A stretch of DNA of 64,000 nt from Botryotinia globosa. Its lineage: Eukaryota; Ascomycota; Leotiomycetes; Helotiales; Sclerotiniaceae. Under the pieces are notes generated by a model. That model was not told where the DNA came from. It saw nothing but the letters and a program-made list of their open reading frames with translations, and did not search any database. Below are positions 11,696 to 23,222 of this stretch, piece by piece (the stretch's first letter is position 1; each line of letters opens with the position of its first letter). The stretch is from NCBI GenBank assembly GCA_014898425.1, contig RCSZ01000014.1:1881744-1945743 (forward strand), written 5' to 3'. The translations under genes were made by a program, and so were the position numbers.

Positions 11696-13440
11696 ATGGC
11701 TATGCGGTCGGTGGTTAGTGGGTCTGACTTTGATGGGCCGGTCACGGAAATGGTGAGGATGGAGTTGAGAGGGGAGATAGGGGGAGGGGATCTGGAGGGG
11801 GAGGGGGAGGGAGAGGTGGAAGAGGCGGCGAGGATTTGTAAGTGTCTTTTCTTTTGCTTGGGGAGGATAATTGGAGTTGGGGATGGTATTGGGGATGAAA
11901 TATCTGCACAGCTGGTTGTGGATGGGGATGGATCCAAGCAGAGTAATGCTTCAAGTGGGCAGTGCGGTTTAGATATTTGGGAAAAGAGTTCAGAGGTGAG
12001 AGCTTGGAAGTGAGATTGACCGATGAGAGATGAGTGATCACGAGTGTGTAGAATTCAGTTTGCAATGAGGGGGATCGGGAGAAGGATGGAAGGAGGAGTC
12101 ATTGAGTGTGCAGGCTTACTTGGATTCAAACTTTTCACGGTTCGAATTCGGCTTGATGGAACGGGTCGAATGGGTAGATGGATGAAGGGGCGAATGGAAG
12201 GACGGACAGATGGAGTTCAAAGAACCAGACTAATCAGATATAACCAATGTAGGGCGTGAAACTCTAGATACAGTTGCAGCCCAAAAAGGATGTACAAATT
12301 CCTACTATGGCGGTACATTGGAGGATGATGGAGTGTTGATTTGGTGTATTGGTTTGACTCCCCTTTTATTGATTCTTTTCCTGATTTAAACTGTGTTGAG
12401 AACTTTCCTGTCACTTATTGTTTGCTCTTTATTTTCTGCATATCCACCCCCTCCACTCAAATTTCCCATAATCTTCCTACACACGTCCAAATCTATATAT
12501 ATATCTATACTAACCCCCAATCCAAAGACTGGACATCCCTCGCTCCCCACAAAGCCTTTATGAATTCGCCAGCCTACCCTGCCTTTTTAGAAAACCTGCA
12601 GCCGATTATGGGAAGTGTGGAAATCATACACGCAAGCAAATTGGATGTTGCGGGCGCGATTGCAGAAGAAAATGCGGGGCAGAAGGGCGGAGTCATGGAA
12701 GTTGCTACGTTTTTTGATGTGGAGGATGTTTTTCTCGAGGTAGGTGGTGTTTTTGGTTTTATTTATCATTTGTTGTCTCCATCCAAATCTAAATCCGAAA
12801 TTCGATGAATTGAAAAAAGAGCGAGAATGAGAAGCAGGTCAAGTAGAAGACTAAGAAAAGCAAACAGGGAGTAGAAACCTTCAAAACCGCAATCCGCAAA
12901 CTTCACTCGGAAGAAAAAATTGCAGGATTTCTTGGCGTGATAGATTCCGGCGAGGTAATTGAGAAGATCGCTAAGAAGAAAGAGGCGATGGAGGAAGAAA
13001 AGGGGAGAGCGTTGATTTTAATGTTAGGGTGGGAGACTAAGGAGGCTCACATGGTGGGTATTCATTTATTACTTTATTGTTTCCTTTCCTGGTCTTGGAA
13101 ATTGAGGCCGCTTTTGATACACCGGTGGGAGTCTATAGATGGGAAGTTTGAAGAATTTTAGAGCTAATGTGAGATTTGAAACTTAGGCATTTAGAGAGAC
13201 GAAGGAATTTGCGGACAGTATAGGATTTTTGAGAAAGGGGACGAGTGGGGCAGACATGGTGAGTTTGTTTAAACAGTATTGTTCTTCTTTTTTGCTTCTG
13301 TTCTTCGGGAGATGATAAGATGGGATGGGATGGGATTGGATGGGATTGTGAGAACAGGGATATGAGAAGTATTGCAAAGTCGAGAGAAGAGATGGCTAAC
13401 TTATATATATCAGTTCCATGTAGCATTTAGAAATGCATGA
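11696..13440 (+). CDS. Dimeric alpha/beta-barrel (ABM-like) protein, six exons
   Basis: No single open frame shows this gene. Joining 11696-11837, 12253-12351, 12528-12739, 12868-13053, 13187-13258 and 13414-13440 gives an uninterrupted 245-residue protein ending at TGA 13438-13440. All junctions keep frame. Introns are 415, 176, 128, 133 and 155 nt, and a TACTAAC branch site lies at about 12508-12514. The protein has two related halves. The first includes VTEMVRMEL, CTNSYYGG, IDWTSLAPHKAFMNSPAY and EIIHASKLD. The second includes MEVATFFDV, GRALILMLGWETKEAHMAF and GADMFHVAF. Alternating strands and helices with W-S-L-x-x-H-x-A-F motifs are typical of fungal antibiotic-biosynthesis-monooxygenase-like (ABM/Dabb-type) proteins of unknown role. 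The donor of intron 2 (GTTTGA) and the length of intron 1 are the weakest points. Confidence 0.7.
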
Positions 13441-13998
13441 GTATGTGATGCGGATGAATATATTTCTCTGCGTTACAAAGCAATTCATACAATTCAACAC
13501 ATCCTCCCATACTCAATATCCATACAAATATCACTCACTCAATCTTCCACTCTGGAAATCTCAAAGTCGAATATGAGCTATTGGGCAAGGGACGGAGGAT
13601 GAGTTTTGAAAAAGCTACATTATACATTCGCATAGCCACCGGGGACAGGACTTCAAACTTGAGAAAACCGAAAATCACCCAATCACCAATAGGTAGGTAT
13701 AAAAATAAATATATTACACTCAAGCTTGATATACTTGAGAAGATTACTTCCCCTCCAATATCATTAATTCATATCCGCATTCATATTCGTACCCATTCAT
13801 CCAACCCAGAACCCCCCAGACCGAGCAACCCCAAACCAGCCTCATGCAATCCAATCCAACCAATTGATCATTTGCTTCTTAAAACATAACTATATCATGA
13901 TATCATTCGTACATATAGCAACCATTCAGCCCGTCTCAAACTTTCACTTTTGTCATCCAATGCAATGTACAACGCCGCCAGCCATGCATGTAAATAAA
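13441..13998. other. Convergent intergenic region
   Basis: This is the space between the 3' ends of the barrel gene (+) and bub2 (-). It is AT-rich with TTCATATTCG-type runs. The plus-strand open frame at 13581-13889 has no recognisable feature. Confidence 0.6.
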
Positions 13999-15475
13999 CT
14001 ATTTAGCATGCGAAACGATTTCCGCATAAACATCATCCGGGATTTTCTTGATAATAGAAAGTGTAACTTCTTTAATGGTATCCGCTTGTAAAGGAGGGAA
14101 AGATCTGAGAATCTTCGTAGGACTTTAATTCTTATTAGTTGAATTCATATATAGTAGAAGCAAACCCCAGAACTTACCTAGGAGAACTCATTATTGAATG
14201 CCTGAGAATAACGAGTTGTGCCACAATACAAAGAATATTGAGATGAGCACCATAAGCAAATAAGAAATCCCAAAGACGAAGTACCTCGGGTAATGGAGGG
14301 GTACATGCGCATAGAGTGAGTACTGAAGGGAAAGCATAAATTTCTGCACTCATACCCTTTCCAATCAGATACAGACTCAATTTCGGATCAACAATAGCTA
14401 GAACTTTATCCACTAATGCGAGTCCTTTATGAACACCATCCATAGCACCTCTCACATAACCAGGAACTTCGGTTGTTATGAAGCGATGGAAAGCAGCAAA
14501 TGCTTCAGATTCGCTGCGGGCAGCATAGAGAAAGGGTGCAGCGAGTACATTCATGCCTTGAACATATGTACCCGGTTCTCCAGCCCCAACATCAGAACCT
14601 TCCGTTGTTAAAGTCAGAGCACGAGCTCTAGATCTCATACTGGGTGATGATGGACCTCGTTCCGGAGAACCTTGAAAAGCCGCCTCCGTAATCTGTCTAT
14701 TCTGTATATTTCGATATTCTGCTCGCGCCTCTTTCGCATCGTGTAATCTCCATGCTACTGCATTTAAGAGTCGGATTAAGCTTGCTTCACTAACTCGACG
14801 TCGAAAAAGAGGATCGGTGGCTAGAGTTCGAAAGGTATCATTTCGAATTTTGGAATATGCGGGAGATGCCCCGCGATGGATCAGAGAGAGATATGCGTCG
14901 GTTTCAAGAGTAGGTGCATTGAGTAATATAAGCCAGATGTAAATGCGCAAAGAGGACTATTGACAAACAAGTATCTATTAGCAGAAGTGGTAGAGTAGAG
15001 GGAGGAATTGACAAACCATTCCATCGCTATCACTCTTAACCCCTTGATCCAATATCTTCAATCTCATACTCTCCAAACTTCCAATTATATCTCCGTCGGG
15101 GGGGCCCTCTCTGAGGAGACGGTCTAACGACATACTTTCTGTCGCAGTAAGTTTTCTGTTTGATGTAGGGCGCCTCATCGAAGAAGTTGGGACTGGGACT
15201 ATATTCGTGACATCACTATTGGATCTTGCTCTAGAATGAGTTGTAGTTGAAGATTGTGTGGCATCTTTTGGCACGGGAGGAATAATCTTTTGCAAAGCTT
15301 GCTTATGTTGTTGTGAGATCAGGGATGGTTGATTGAATGATGAACCTAGAGTGTGCGCGGACTGTAATCTTCTTAAAGCTCGGCGAGGAGATGCTGGCGG
15401 ATTGAGGACAGAATGATTAGGAGGGACCAGCGTAGGAAATTGAAATGCGTCTTTGGTGGGGGATGAAGATGCCAT
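13999..15475 (-). CDS. BUB2: Bub2-type TBC-domain GTPase-activating protein
   Basis: Three exons (15475-15017, 14956-14178, 14122-13999) encode 453 residues. The introns are 60 and 55 nt, with GTTTGT and GTAAGT donors. After a Ser/Pro/Arg-rich N-terminal extension of about 120 residues comes the TBC domain. It has the arginine-finger motif IRNDTFR and the glutamine-finger motif YVQGMN. The C-terminal helices end KILRSFPPL...IIKKIPDDVYAEIVSHAK. In yeasts Bub2 (Cdc16 in fission yeast) works with Bfa1/Byr4 as the GAP for the Tem1/Spg1 GTPase, holding back mitotic exit or septation at spindle poles. An insert of about 40 residues (Ser/Pro/Arg-rich, near 14580-14700) interrupts the TBC domain between the two finger motifs. 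Identification as Bub2 rather than another TBC protein rests on the overall pattern. Confidence 0.85.
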
Positions 15476-15962
15476 TTTGCTATCGCATTGTTTGTTGATG
15501 TAGGATTAGGTAGATTAATAAGGATACGGATGGAGTGATGGTAATAAATCAATTTGATTGTAAGGTTGTTCTTGAGATCCAAAATGGTGAATATGATTAT
15601 GTGAATACAATCAATCCCTTCATATGAAGTATGGTATCGTTCTATTTTCTATTGTAGTGTCTGTTGTCAGATTATCAAATTGAGTTGTTGTCATGTCAGC
15701 AGAAGTCTGAGTGAAGTCTGAAATGTGAAGGATGAAGTGAAGGGTGAAGGGTGAATGAAGTGTGAAGTGTGGTTCAAGTGAAGTCGTGGCTGGTAAACCG
15801 CGAATTTTCGTGATAACACTTGATACACAGGTACATAACTTACGACAACCACCAAAAAGCTACCTCCAGCTACCCAATGTACAAACCTACAACGATATAT
15901 ATTGTCAACACTTTGTTCAGATGTTGATTGAAGTAGAATGACAATGATATCTTTCTCAACGT

Positions 15963-15998
15963 CTTTCTGCTTTCTGCTTTCTGCTTTCTGCTTTCTGC
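15963..15998 (+). repeat. TTTCTGC heptamer tandem repeat
   Basis: The unit TTTCTGC is repeated about five times without change in the upstream region shared by bub2 and the sulfate permease. Confidence 0.85.
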
Positions 15999-16093
15999 TT
16001 CAACTTCAAGCCAACAACAACATGTCGACAAGATACCCAGGCACGGATACAGATTCTGGAGGACCGACCGCGAAAGGCCCGCATGGAAATAAC

Positions 16094-16130
16094 ATCACGT
16101 GATCTTATATATATATATATATCATGTGAT
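16094..16130. promoter_or_regulatory. Paired palindromes with CACGTG core
   Basis: ATCACGTGAT at 16094-16103 is a perfect 10-bp palindrome with the bHLH E-box core CACGTG. After an (AT)n spacer it is followed by ATCATGTGAT at 16121-16130, a one-base variant. The pair lies about 620 bp upstream of the bub2 start and about 2.5 kb upstream of the permease start. A binding function for a Cbf1-like bHLH factor is inference only. Confidence 0.4.
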
Positions 16131-17375
16131 ATTGAATCAATTCTCCACTTCGACGCGAGTCCTCAAATCTTGGAAATTTGGAGGCAAGAAGAAGAAGTTT
16201 GATCGGATTTTGAAATCTTTCTCGACAATAATCTATAATCGACGGGGTGAATACTTTTTTATCGGCTCCAAACGCTCCATCCGCAGACCCTACCTATTGT
16301 TAGGACTAACTCATATAATCATATTGTATCTCCCAAGACATTTGGCTGACGGGAGGTTCCTTCATCCTCATCTCCGCGGGTTCTTGTTGCTAAGGGAAAG
16401 AAAGATACTATCTCCAGTCTGGTGGTCTCGATCTTCAATAATCAAGAGATATTAGCTTTTAAGCCTCCAAGCCTTTCAAGCCTCCAAAATCTTGAAATTA
16501 TTATGATGTCTCGGAGCTTTTCAAGCCTCTTTTCATGCTTATCGCATCTTATCGGATTGCGATCTTCATCCCTCCCATTGCATCATGAAGCAAGACGGTC
16601 ATTGGGTGGAGATTTCCCAATGGATAATCCGCGTGCTGCAAGCCTGCAACTTGCATGAACAAATTTTGAGCTACCCTTGCGTGGCAATAGCCGAATCTAC
16701 TGCTTGAAAGAGACAGCTTTGTGGAATTATCAAAAATCTTGAAGAGCTGATCTTTTTCTTATTTCCTATGCTATACAATAGACTCACAAGGAAATAAATG
16801 AGAAACGCCATATCAATGGGTCATTTGTTCATTTGTTCATTCAATCTCCCCTTTTCTCTTTATTCCTTGCCGCGAATGATTGGAAAATGTACACAATAGC
16901 GTTTTCAGCTGTTCGAATTTCCAAGATTCCAGATAGAAAGAAAGCTTTTTTTTAATGTTTTCCTTTGTCTTGTTTTGGTCCCTGGAGATCTATCTCCTTC
17001 ATCTTCGCTTGACACTAATTTATACATAATTTCGAAAAACTAGATCAATTTTAGCGAATTGCGTGCTCGGCAAATATGTCGACATGTTGAAAATATTCCC
17101 ACCTCGCCCACTACAAGTCCATTTATTTCGTTCCGGATTCACAAAGAGCTGTCCCCATTTCCCTTGGTCTCCCTTGGTAGGATCGGGGTAAAGAAAGCAT
17201 AATGATGGTAACAATGGTAATGATGATTACATATCCACTAAAATGTGGTACATGTAACACTAGATCAACTTTGCCATGAAATAGACCGACAGGACAGTAC
17301 CAAGTATACTACCGAGACTGCCTATGAAAAGAAGAGAATTTTATAGTAGAGAAGAACTCCGCTCTGAGAAGAAAT

Positions 17376-17423
17376 GGGTAAAGAAATGGCTAGATAAATG
17401 GGTAAAGAAATGGCTAGATAAAT
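17376..17423 (+). repeat. 24-bp perfect tandem duplication
   Basis: Two identical adjacent 24-bp units (17376-17399 and 17400-17423) beginning GGGTAAAGAAATGGCTAG lie in non-coding DNA. Confidence 0.85.
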
Positions 17424-18588
17424 GGCCAGAGTGTATTTCTAACCCCCCTGATAAATGACTTCCCCATTTTATTCGTACACCGAATAACTGTGGTTACGTT
17501 TACACCCAAATCAATTCAAGACATTTGATTGTGAATTGAGGTTCGAACGTATACTCTTGGTCCCTTGGAGATTGAAGGGCTTTTTCTGGAGTCAAGAGTA
17601 CCTACAGTACCTCTTCTCGAATCTTGAATCTTCAGTCTCGATATATCTGAAAGTTGTCGGATACTCCCTACCCTGTTGTATCAAGAAAGAGTAGCCATCC
17701 GCGACTGCCATCTCCACGTCCCCATAACCAATTAAAATACATACCAAACCCATTCTTCATGATTATTATTGGAGTATTACCATAAGTAGATACTCTCACC
17801 ATTTTTAGATGTACATCCATCAAACCACTTTATATTGTACCCTTGTCAACTAACATCATCTCTCCAGCACGATCCCGTCACCACGAATATCCTCTTCCAT
17901 TTCGAGACAAATCTCCCGCAAGTCTCTCTAGCTTCACAGTAGTATAATATTCAAACCCCCAAATTCGAAGAATTTGCAAGCCCGTTATACTTGGCTTGAC
18001 GTCTACTACCAAAGTGTTTCGATTCAAAAGGCTCCAAATTCCGGATCAGCCTAAGGTTACACACAGGGATTCACTTATTTACCTGGTCGTTTCCTTTGCT
18101 CTTCTCTCTTCCATCTTATTCATCCACGAGCACGCAATACATTGGTGGCGCACCCCCAAATTTCAAAGAGGTCAATTGCTGAATGCCACTCTTGGATCAC
18201 GTCTTACCTTTTCAAGTCTTTCGAGAACAAAAAGCCTCTTTTTTTACAATTAGAAGCTGCACTATCTATTCCAGCTCTCGACCTGCATTTGAATAGTTCC
18301 GATGTCAGACAATTTTACTTTTTATTAAATCACATTTTTCTTCAGTTGTCAGATACAGAATCATCTGATATCGACCCGACCTTCTGGGAGCAGATACGGC
18401 TATATCAGCCCTGCATCCGCTCATAAAGTTACAGATTCTTGGATGACCATCTGGGAGTAACTTGCAGATCGCCTTGTCATATCTGTCAGGTCAAATCTAC
18501 TGACACCCACCCTTTGCGGAATAGCCTTTTTTTGTCCACTTAATCTTCCGCTATCTCGGGTTTCACAGCCAAGTTGCTTTTTACCACA

Positions 18589-21170
18589 ATGGCTGCTACC
18601 AAAGTTGGCCATGGACTGGCTAAGGTCCTCGGTATCAAACTCAACTATCGCGATGAACTCAACAGTCAGGAGATTTTACGAGGAGAGTCAGTCTTTTCCA
18701 TTCAAACAGCCGATACATTCGTAGAGGAAGAACCTCGAAGTTTAGAATGGATCCAGGATACCCTTCCAACCCGACACGATCTCGCCGCTTATGGCCGCTC
18801 GCTATTTCCATTTTTAAGTTGGATTGGATGCTATAATTTGCAATGGTTGTTTGGAGATTTGGTAGCTGGTGAGTAGTACCGAGTACTTTCCGATGGGTCT
18901 GATTGTTAACGTTGATCAGGTATTACTATCGGTGCTGTCGTCGTACCTCAGGGTATGGCTTATGCTACCCTCGCTGAGCTCGAACCTCAATTCGGTCTTT
19001 ACTCATCTTTCATGGGAGTTCTTGTTTACTGGTTCTTCGCTACGTCAAAGGATATCACTATCGGACCTGTTGCTGTCATGTCGACTCTCGTTGGTCAAAT
19101 TTTGGTCAAAGCTGCTGTCACTCACCCTGATGTTCCTGGCCATGTCATTGCATCTTGTTTGGCTGTAATTGCTGGTAGCATCATTGCTTTTATCGGACTT
19201 ATTCGGTGCGGTTGGATTGTTGATTTGATTTCCCTCACTTCAATTTCGGCATTCATGACTGGCTCCGCTATCAACATTGCTGTTGGACAAGTTCCAACGT
19301 TGATGGGTATCACAGGCTTCAGCTCTAGAGCTTCAACCTATAAGGTTGTGATCAACACATTGAAGGGTCTTCCCAATACAAAACTTGATGCAGCCATCGG
19401 CTTGACAGCCCTTTTCCTGTTATATGCGCTTAGAGCTGTAAGTTGCGAACCTCTGCGAACACCTTGATCATTACTAATTATCATTTTTAGGCTTGTAATT
19501 ATGGAGCTAAGAAGTTCCCAAACCACAAAAGAACATTCTTCTTCGCCGCAACTCTTCGAACCGTATTTGTTATTTTGTTATACACATTGGTTAGTTGGCT
19601 TGTAAACATGCATCATCGCAAAAAGCCACTCTTCAAAATTCTCGGTAAAGTTCCACGAGGGTTTCAAAATGCTGCCGTGCCAGAAGTCAACTCTTCGATT
19701 ATCAACGTCTTTGTAGGAGATTTACCAGCCACTGTCATCGTTCTCCTTATCGAGCACATCGCAATTTCGAAATCCTTCGGACGTATCAACAACTATGCTA
19801 TCAACCCATCTCAGGAGATGGTAGCTATTGGTGTCACCAACATCTTTGGCGCTTTCCTTGGTGGTTATCCAGTTACCGGTTCTTTCTCTCGTACAGCTAT
19901 CAAATCGAAAGCTGGTGTTCGAACTCCATTCGCTGGTGTCATAACCGCTGTCATTGTTCTTCTTGCTATCTATGCACTTACGGCAGTCTTCTTTTACATT
20001 CCAAGTGCAGCTTTGTCTGCAGTCATTATTCACGCTGTCGGAGATCTCATCACACCCCCGAATACTGTCTATCAATTCTGGCGTGTATCCCCTCTCGAGG
20101 TTCCGATTTTCTTCGCAGGTGTCATTGTTACCGTTTTTACCACCATTGAAGATGGAATCTACGTAACTATTTGCGTTTCATTCGCCGTTCTCATTTTCCG
20201 AATTATTAAGGCTAGAGGACGCTTTCTTGGTACAGTCAAGGTTACTTCAATCGGAGGTGAAATTGCCGAATATAGATCAGCACCTTTGGTCGACAATGGC
20301 ACTTTCCCAAAATCTGATGCCACTCAATTCGAAGATTCTGGATCTCGAACAGTCTTCCTTCCTTTTGACCACGGTGATGGAACTAATCCAGAGGTTGATG
20401 TTCAAACACCCTATCCTGGCATCTTCATCTATCGATTCTCGGAAGGATTTAATTATCCAAACGCCAATCACTATCTCGATCACCTTACCAATTCAATCTT
20501 CGCAACAACCCGTCGAACCAACCCTAACCATTACGCTCGTCCTGGTGATCGCCCATGGAATGACCCCGGTCCACGCCGCGGTAAAGCTCCTGAAGATCAT
20601 AGCGACCGCCCTACCCTCAAAGCTATCATCCTCGACTTCAGCTCCGTTAACAATGTCGATATAACCTCCATTCAACAACTCATCGATGTCCGTAATCAAC
20701 TGGATACTTATGCATCTCCTTCAGTCGTGGACTGGCATTTCACCTCTATCAATAACCGTTGGACTAAACGCGCTCTCGTTGCCGCTGGATTCGGATACCC
20801 AACTCCCGAGGAAGAAGGATCACACCGCTGGAAGCCGATTTTCTCGGTTGCGGAAATGGGAGGCCAAGATAGTGCGGCGGCAGCAGCAGAAGCCGAAACC
20901 AACGAAAAAGAAATCAAGGAACAGCAAACGCGCGAACGGGATCTGAGAAATGGAGATCAAATTAGAGGAGATAGTGAGAGTGGAAGTGGCAGTGACTTGA
21001 AAGCTATGTCGAAGAACGTCACGAGGTCGAGAACGGCTGTTGTTACCGGTCTCAATAGACCATTATTCCACGTCGATCTTACGAGTGCGTTCCAGAGTGC
21101 AGTGGCAAATGTCAAAGCGAGAGAGGCGTTTGAGGAAAGAGGAGGTAGGGATACTGGGGTTGTGGCTTAA
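18589..21170 (+). CDS. SUL2: SulP-family sulfate permease with STAS domain
   Basis: Three exons (18589-18868, 18920-19437, 19491-21170) encode 825 residues. The introns are 51 and 53 nt, with GTGAGT and GTAAGT donors and CAG/TAG acceptors. The start ATG follows CCACA. The membrane part (about residues 75-500) has around a dozen hydrophobic segments and the SulP hallmark VVVPQGMAYATLAELEPQFG. It also has DITIGPVAVMS and, later, GGYPVTGSFSRTAIKSKAG. The C-terminal STAS domain (about 575-715) contains LKAIILDFSSVNNVDITSIQ. The last about 100 residues are a charged, disordered tail. The family imports sulfate by proton symport at the plasma membrane, feeding cysteine and methionine synthesis. It resembles Neurospora CYS-14, Aspergillus SutB and yeast Sul1/Sul2. 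Such genes are usually induced by sulfur limitation through a Cys3/MetR factor, but I did not find a convincing site. Confidence 0.92.
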
Positions 21171-21518
21171 ATATTGTGGATTTTTGACGTTTTTGTTTTT
21201 GGATTGGTTACTTTTTTGGTCGTTTTGATACCACGAGTGCTTGGATATGATGATAAATTATGGGGTTAGCAGGATATTGGATGACTGGTCAGGCTTTTCC
21301 TACATGAAGTAATGGTCACGTACCGGATTCGGATTCACGTCCTTGAATAATATATAAAGATTTATTTATCTGGGAAATTTCTCGTTATTGTTTGATTTGC
21401 AACACGAAATCGTGATCTCGAAGGCGAGAGGACTTTAAACTTGGTCACCCACAAAGTTCTCTCAAGACTTGATATTGAAATCGTCTCACCATCAAGCTCT
21501 CAATGAACACTCCTAATC

Positions 21519-23222
21519 ATGAGGACTACCACCTATCTAGCTCTAGTGACTACAGGAATATTGATCACCGTATATCTATACAAGAAAATCTCCGAATATC
21601 TTATCATTACAGACCTCGAACGCAAAATGGCTGCATGCAGCCAAGAAAATATCCACACAAGAATCCGCTTCTCAGACTCGATTTGTTCTTCAAGATGGGT
21701 GCAGCGATGAAAACAGGAAAGGTACTCAAGACAAACCGAGAATTATGCGCCACGTATGGAAAACCCTTCCAGAGCAACTCCTTGGGAACACCGACCATCC
21801 ACACCTGCGAATCCGAGAATATCAAAACGGTCCTCGCGCTTTCGTTTGGGGGTTTCGGAAAGGTGAAGGTTAAGCCGGAGAAAGGAGGTGGATCGCTAGA
21901 GGCCCAGGGAATCTTTGTCGCAGATGGGAAGATATGGCAACGCTCGCGTGCGCTCGTTCGACGTACGTTTGCGAGGACTGAGATTTCTAATTTTGCGGCG
22001 TTGGACAAACATGTCGCGCGGTTTTTGGATCTTCTTCCGCGTGATGACTCGACGGTTGATTTGCAACTGCTTACGAAGAATTTGGTGTGGTGAATCTTTC
22101 CTTGCTATTGTTTGTTTTGTCATGGTTGGCTTAGCATGATCTGCTTGTTTGACTGACATTTCCAAGTTTCTGGATATCTCCACCGAATTCTTGTTCGGTG
22201 AATCGGTAGAATCTCAATCTCCAAATGCCCCGTTGATGCTGGAGAATTTCTCAATGCATTCAATATGACCACGCGTGGTCTCGGCGCACGAATGATGCTC
22301 GACAAGCTGAAATTCATTCGCGGTCGAGATGTCGAGTGGAAAAAGGCTTTCGGGAAAGTGGATGCCTACATTGACAAACACGTCTCTCGGGTTCTGGAGA
22401 GTCAGAAGAGTGTAGCGAATAATGGAGAGGAAGATGAGAGTACCGCTCAAAAACATTATACTCTTGAACGAAATGGCAAAGGAAACGCAGGATCCGGTGG
22501 ATTTACGTTATCAGCTTTTTTATGTATTTATCCCCGCTCACGATGCGACGGGGATAGCTGTTAGCGATATATTTTTGATGCGCATCGATGGGATAAACTA
22601 CGGAGAGAAGTACTCGCTGCGACGACCGGACAGACGCTGAGTTTCGAAATCCTTAAGTCAATGAAGTACCTGCGATATGTTTTTAATGAAAGTATGTATA
22701 CTTTTTTCTTGCTTGATGTCGTTCAAAGATTCCCACATTCTTGCTATTTTCTAGCAACGTAAGATCCCGTCTAATCAACCATTTTCACCAGGTCTCCGTC
22801 TTCACACCACCACAGGATTTCTACGACGAGTGCACCACAAACACACCATTTTACCACTTGGCGGTGGCCCTGATGGTAAGGCCCCCTTCCTAGTCAGAAA
22901 GGGTAGTAATATTGCATGTGATATTCACGCATTGCATCGCGACAAAAGCTACTGGGGCAACGATGTCGATGATTTTCGTCCCGAGAGATAGGAGACCTTG
23001 CGACCATCTTGGGAATACCTTCCATTTTCAGGGGGGCCGCGCATTTGCCCTGCTCAGCAGATGGTTTTTATTGACTCGGCATATATTATTGTGAGAGTAA
23101 TGCAGAAGTTCTCGAAAATGGAAAGTCGGGATTCGAGACCTTGGGTGGAACGGTTTAGGATGGCGGTGGAGAATGAGAATGGGTTGAGAATCAAGTTGGT
23201 GCAGGATGAATTGGATGTTTAG
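21519..23222 (+). pseudogene. Cytochrome P450 pseudogene
   Basis: A nearly full-length microsomal P450 is readable only by switching frames. It has an N-terminal anchor from 21519 and a C-helix region GKIWQRSRALVRRTF. The oxygen-binding helix reads AHDATG, the K-helix ESLR, then LGGGPDG, and the haem loop FSGGPRICPAQQ (23029-23064). Intron 22692-22791 splits the Glu-Ser of the K-helix, and another lies near 22090-22166. The frame breaks are an apparent one-base loss in the A-run at 21624-21627 and one in the C-run at 22228-22231. A third shift falls near 22457-22463. A fourth, with loss of several residues before WDKLRREV, falls near 22571-22585. TAG at 22989-22991 replaces the Trp expected after FRPER. 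Five lesions make sequencing error an unlikely full explanation. Its substrate is unknown. The style recalls fungal alkane/fatty-acid hydroxylases, without certainty. Confidence 0.85.

Larger units (their letters stand above)
15476..18588. other. Intergenic region, bub2 to sulfate permease, with permease leader
   Basis: About 3.1 kb lies between two divergently read genes. It contains a TTTCTGC heptamer repeated about five times (15963-15998), an E-box-type palindrome pair (16094-16130) and a 24-bp perfect tandem duplication (17376-17423). A pyrimidine-rich probable leader runs from about 17,850 to 18,588. That leader holds several short upstream ATG frames, including one of 36 codons that opens near 18,182. 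I see no gene. The open frames at 17996-18253 and 18142-18426 start at TTG and have no recognisable domain. Confidence 0.55.

Noticed and set aside
17996..18426. Two overlapping plus-strand frames before the sulfate permease
   Set aside because: Both begin at TTG rather than ATG and show no domain; they lie in the probable leader.
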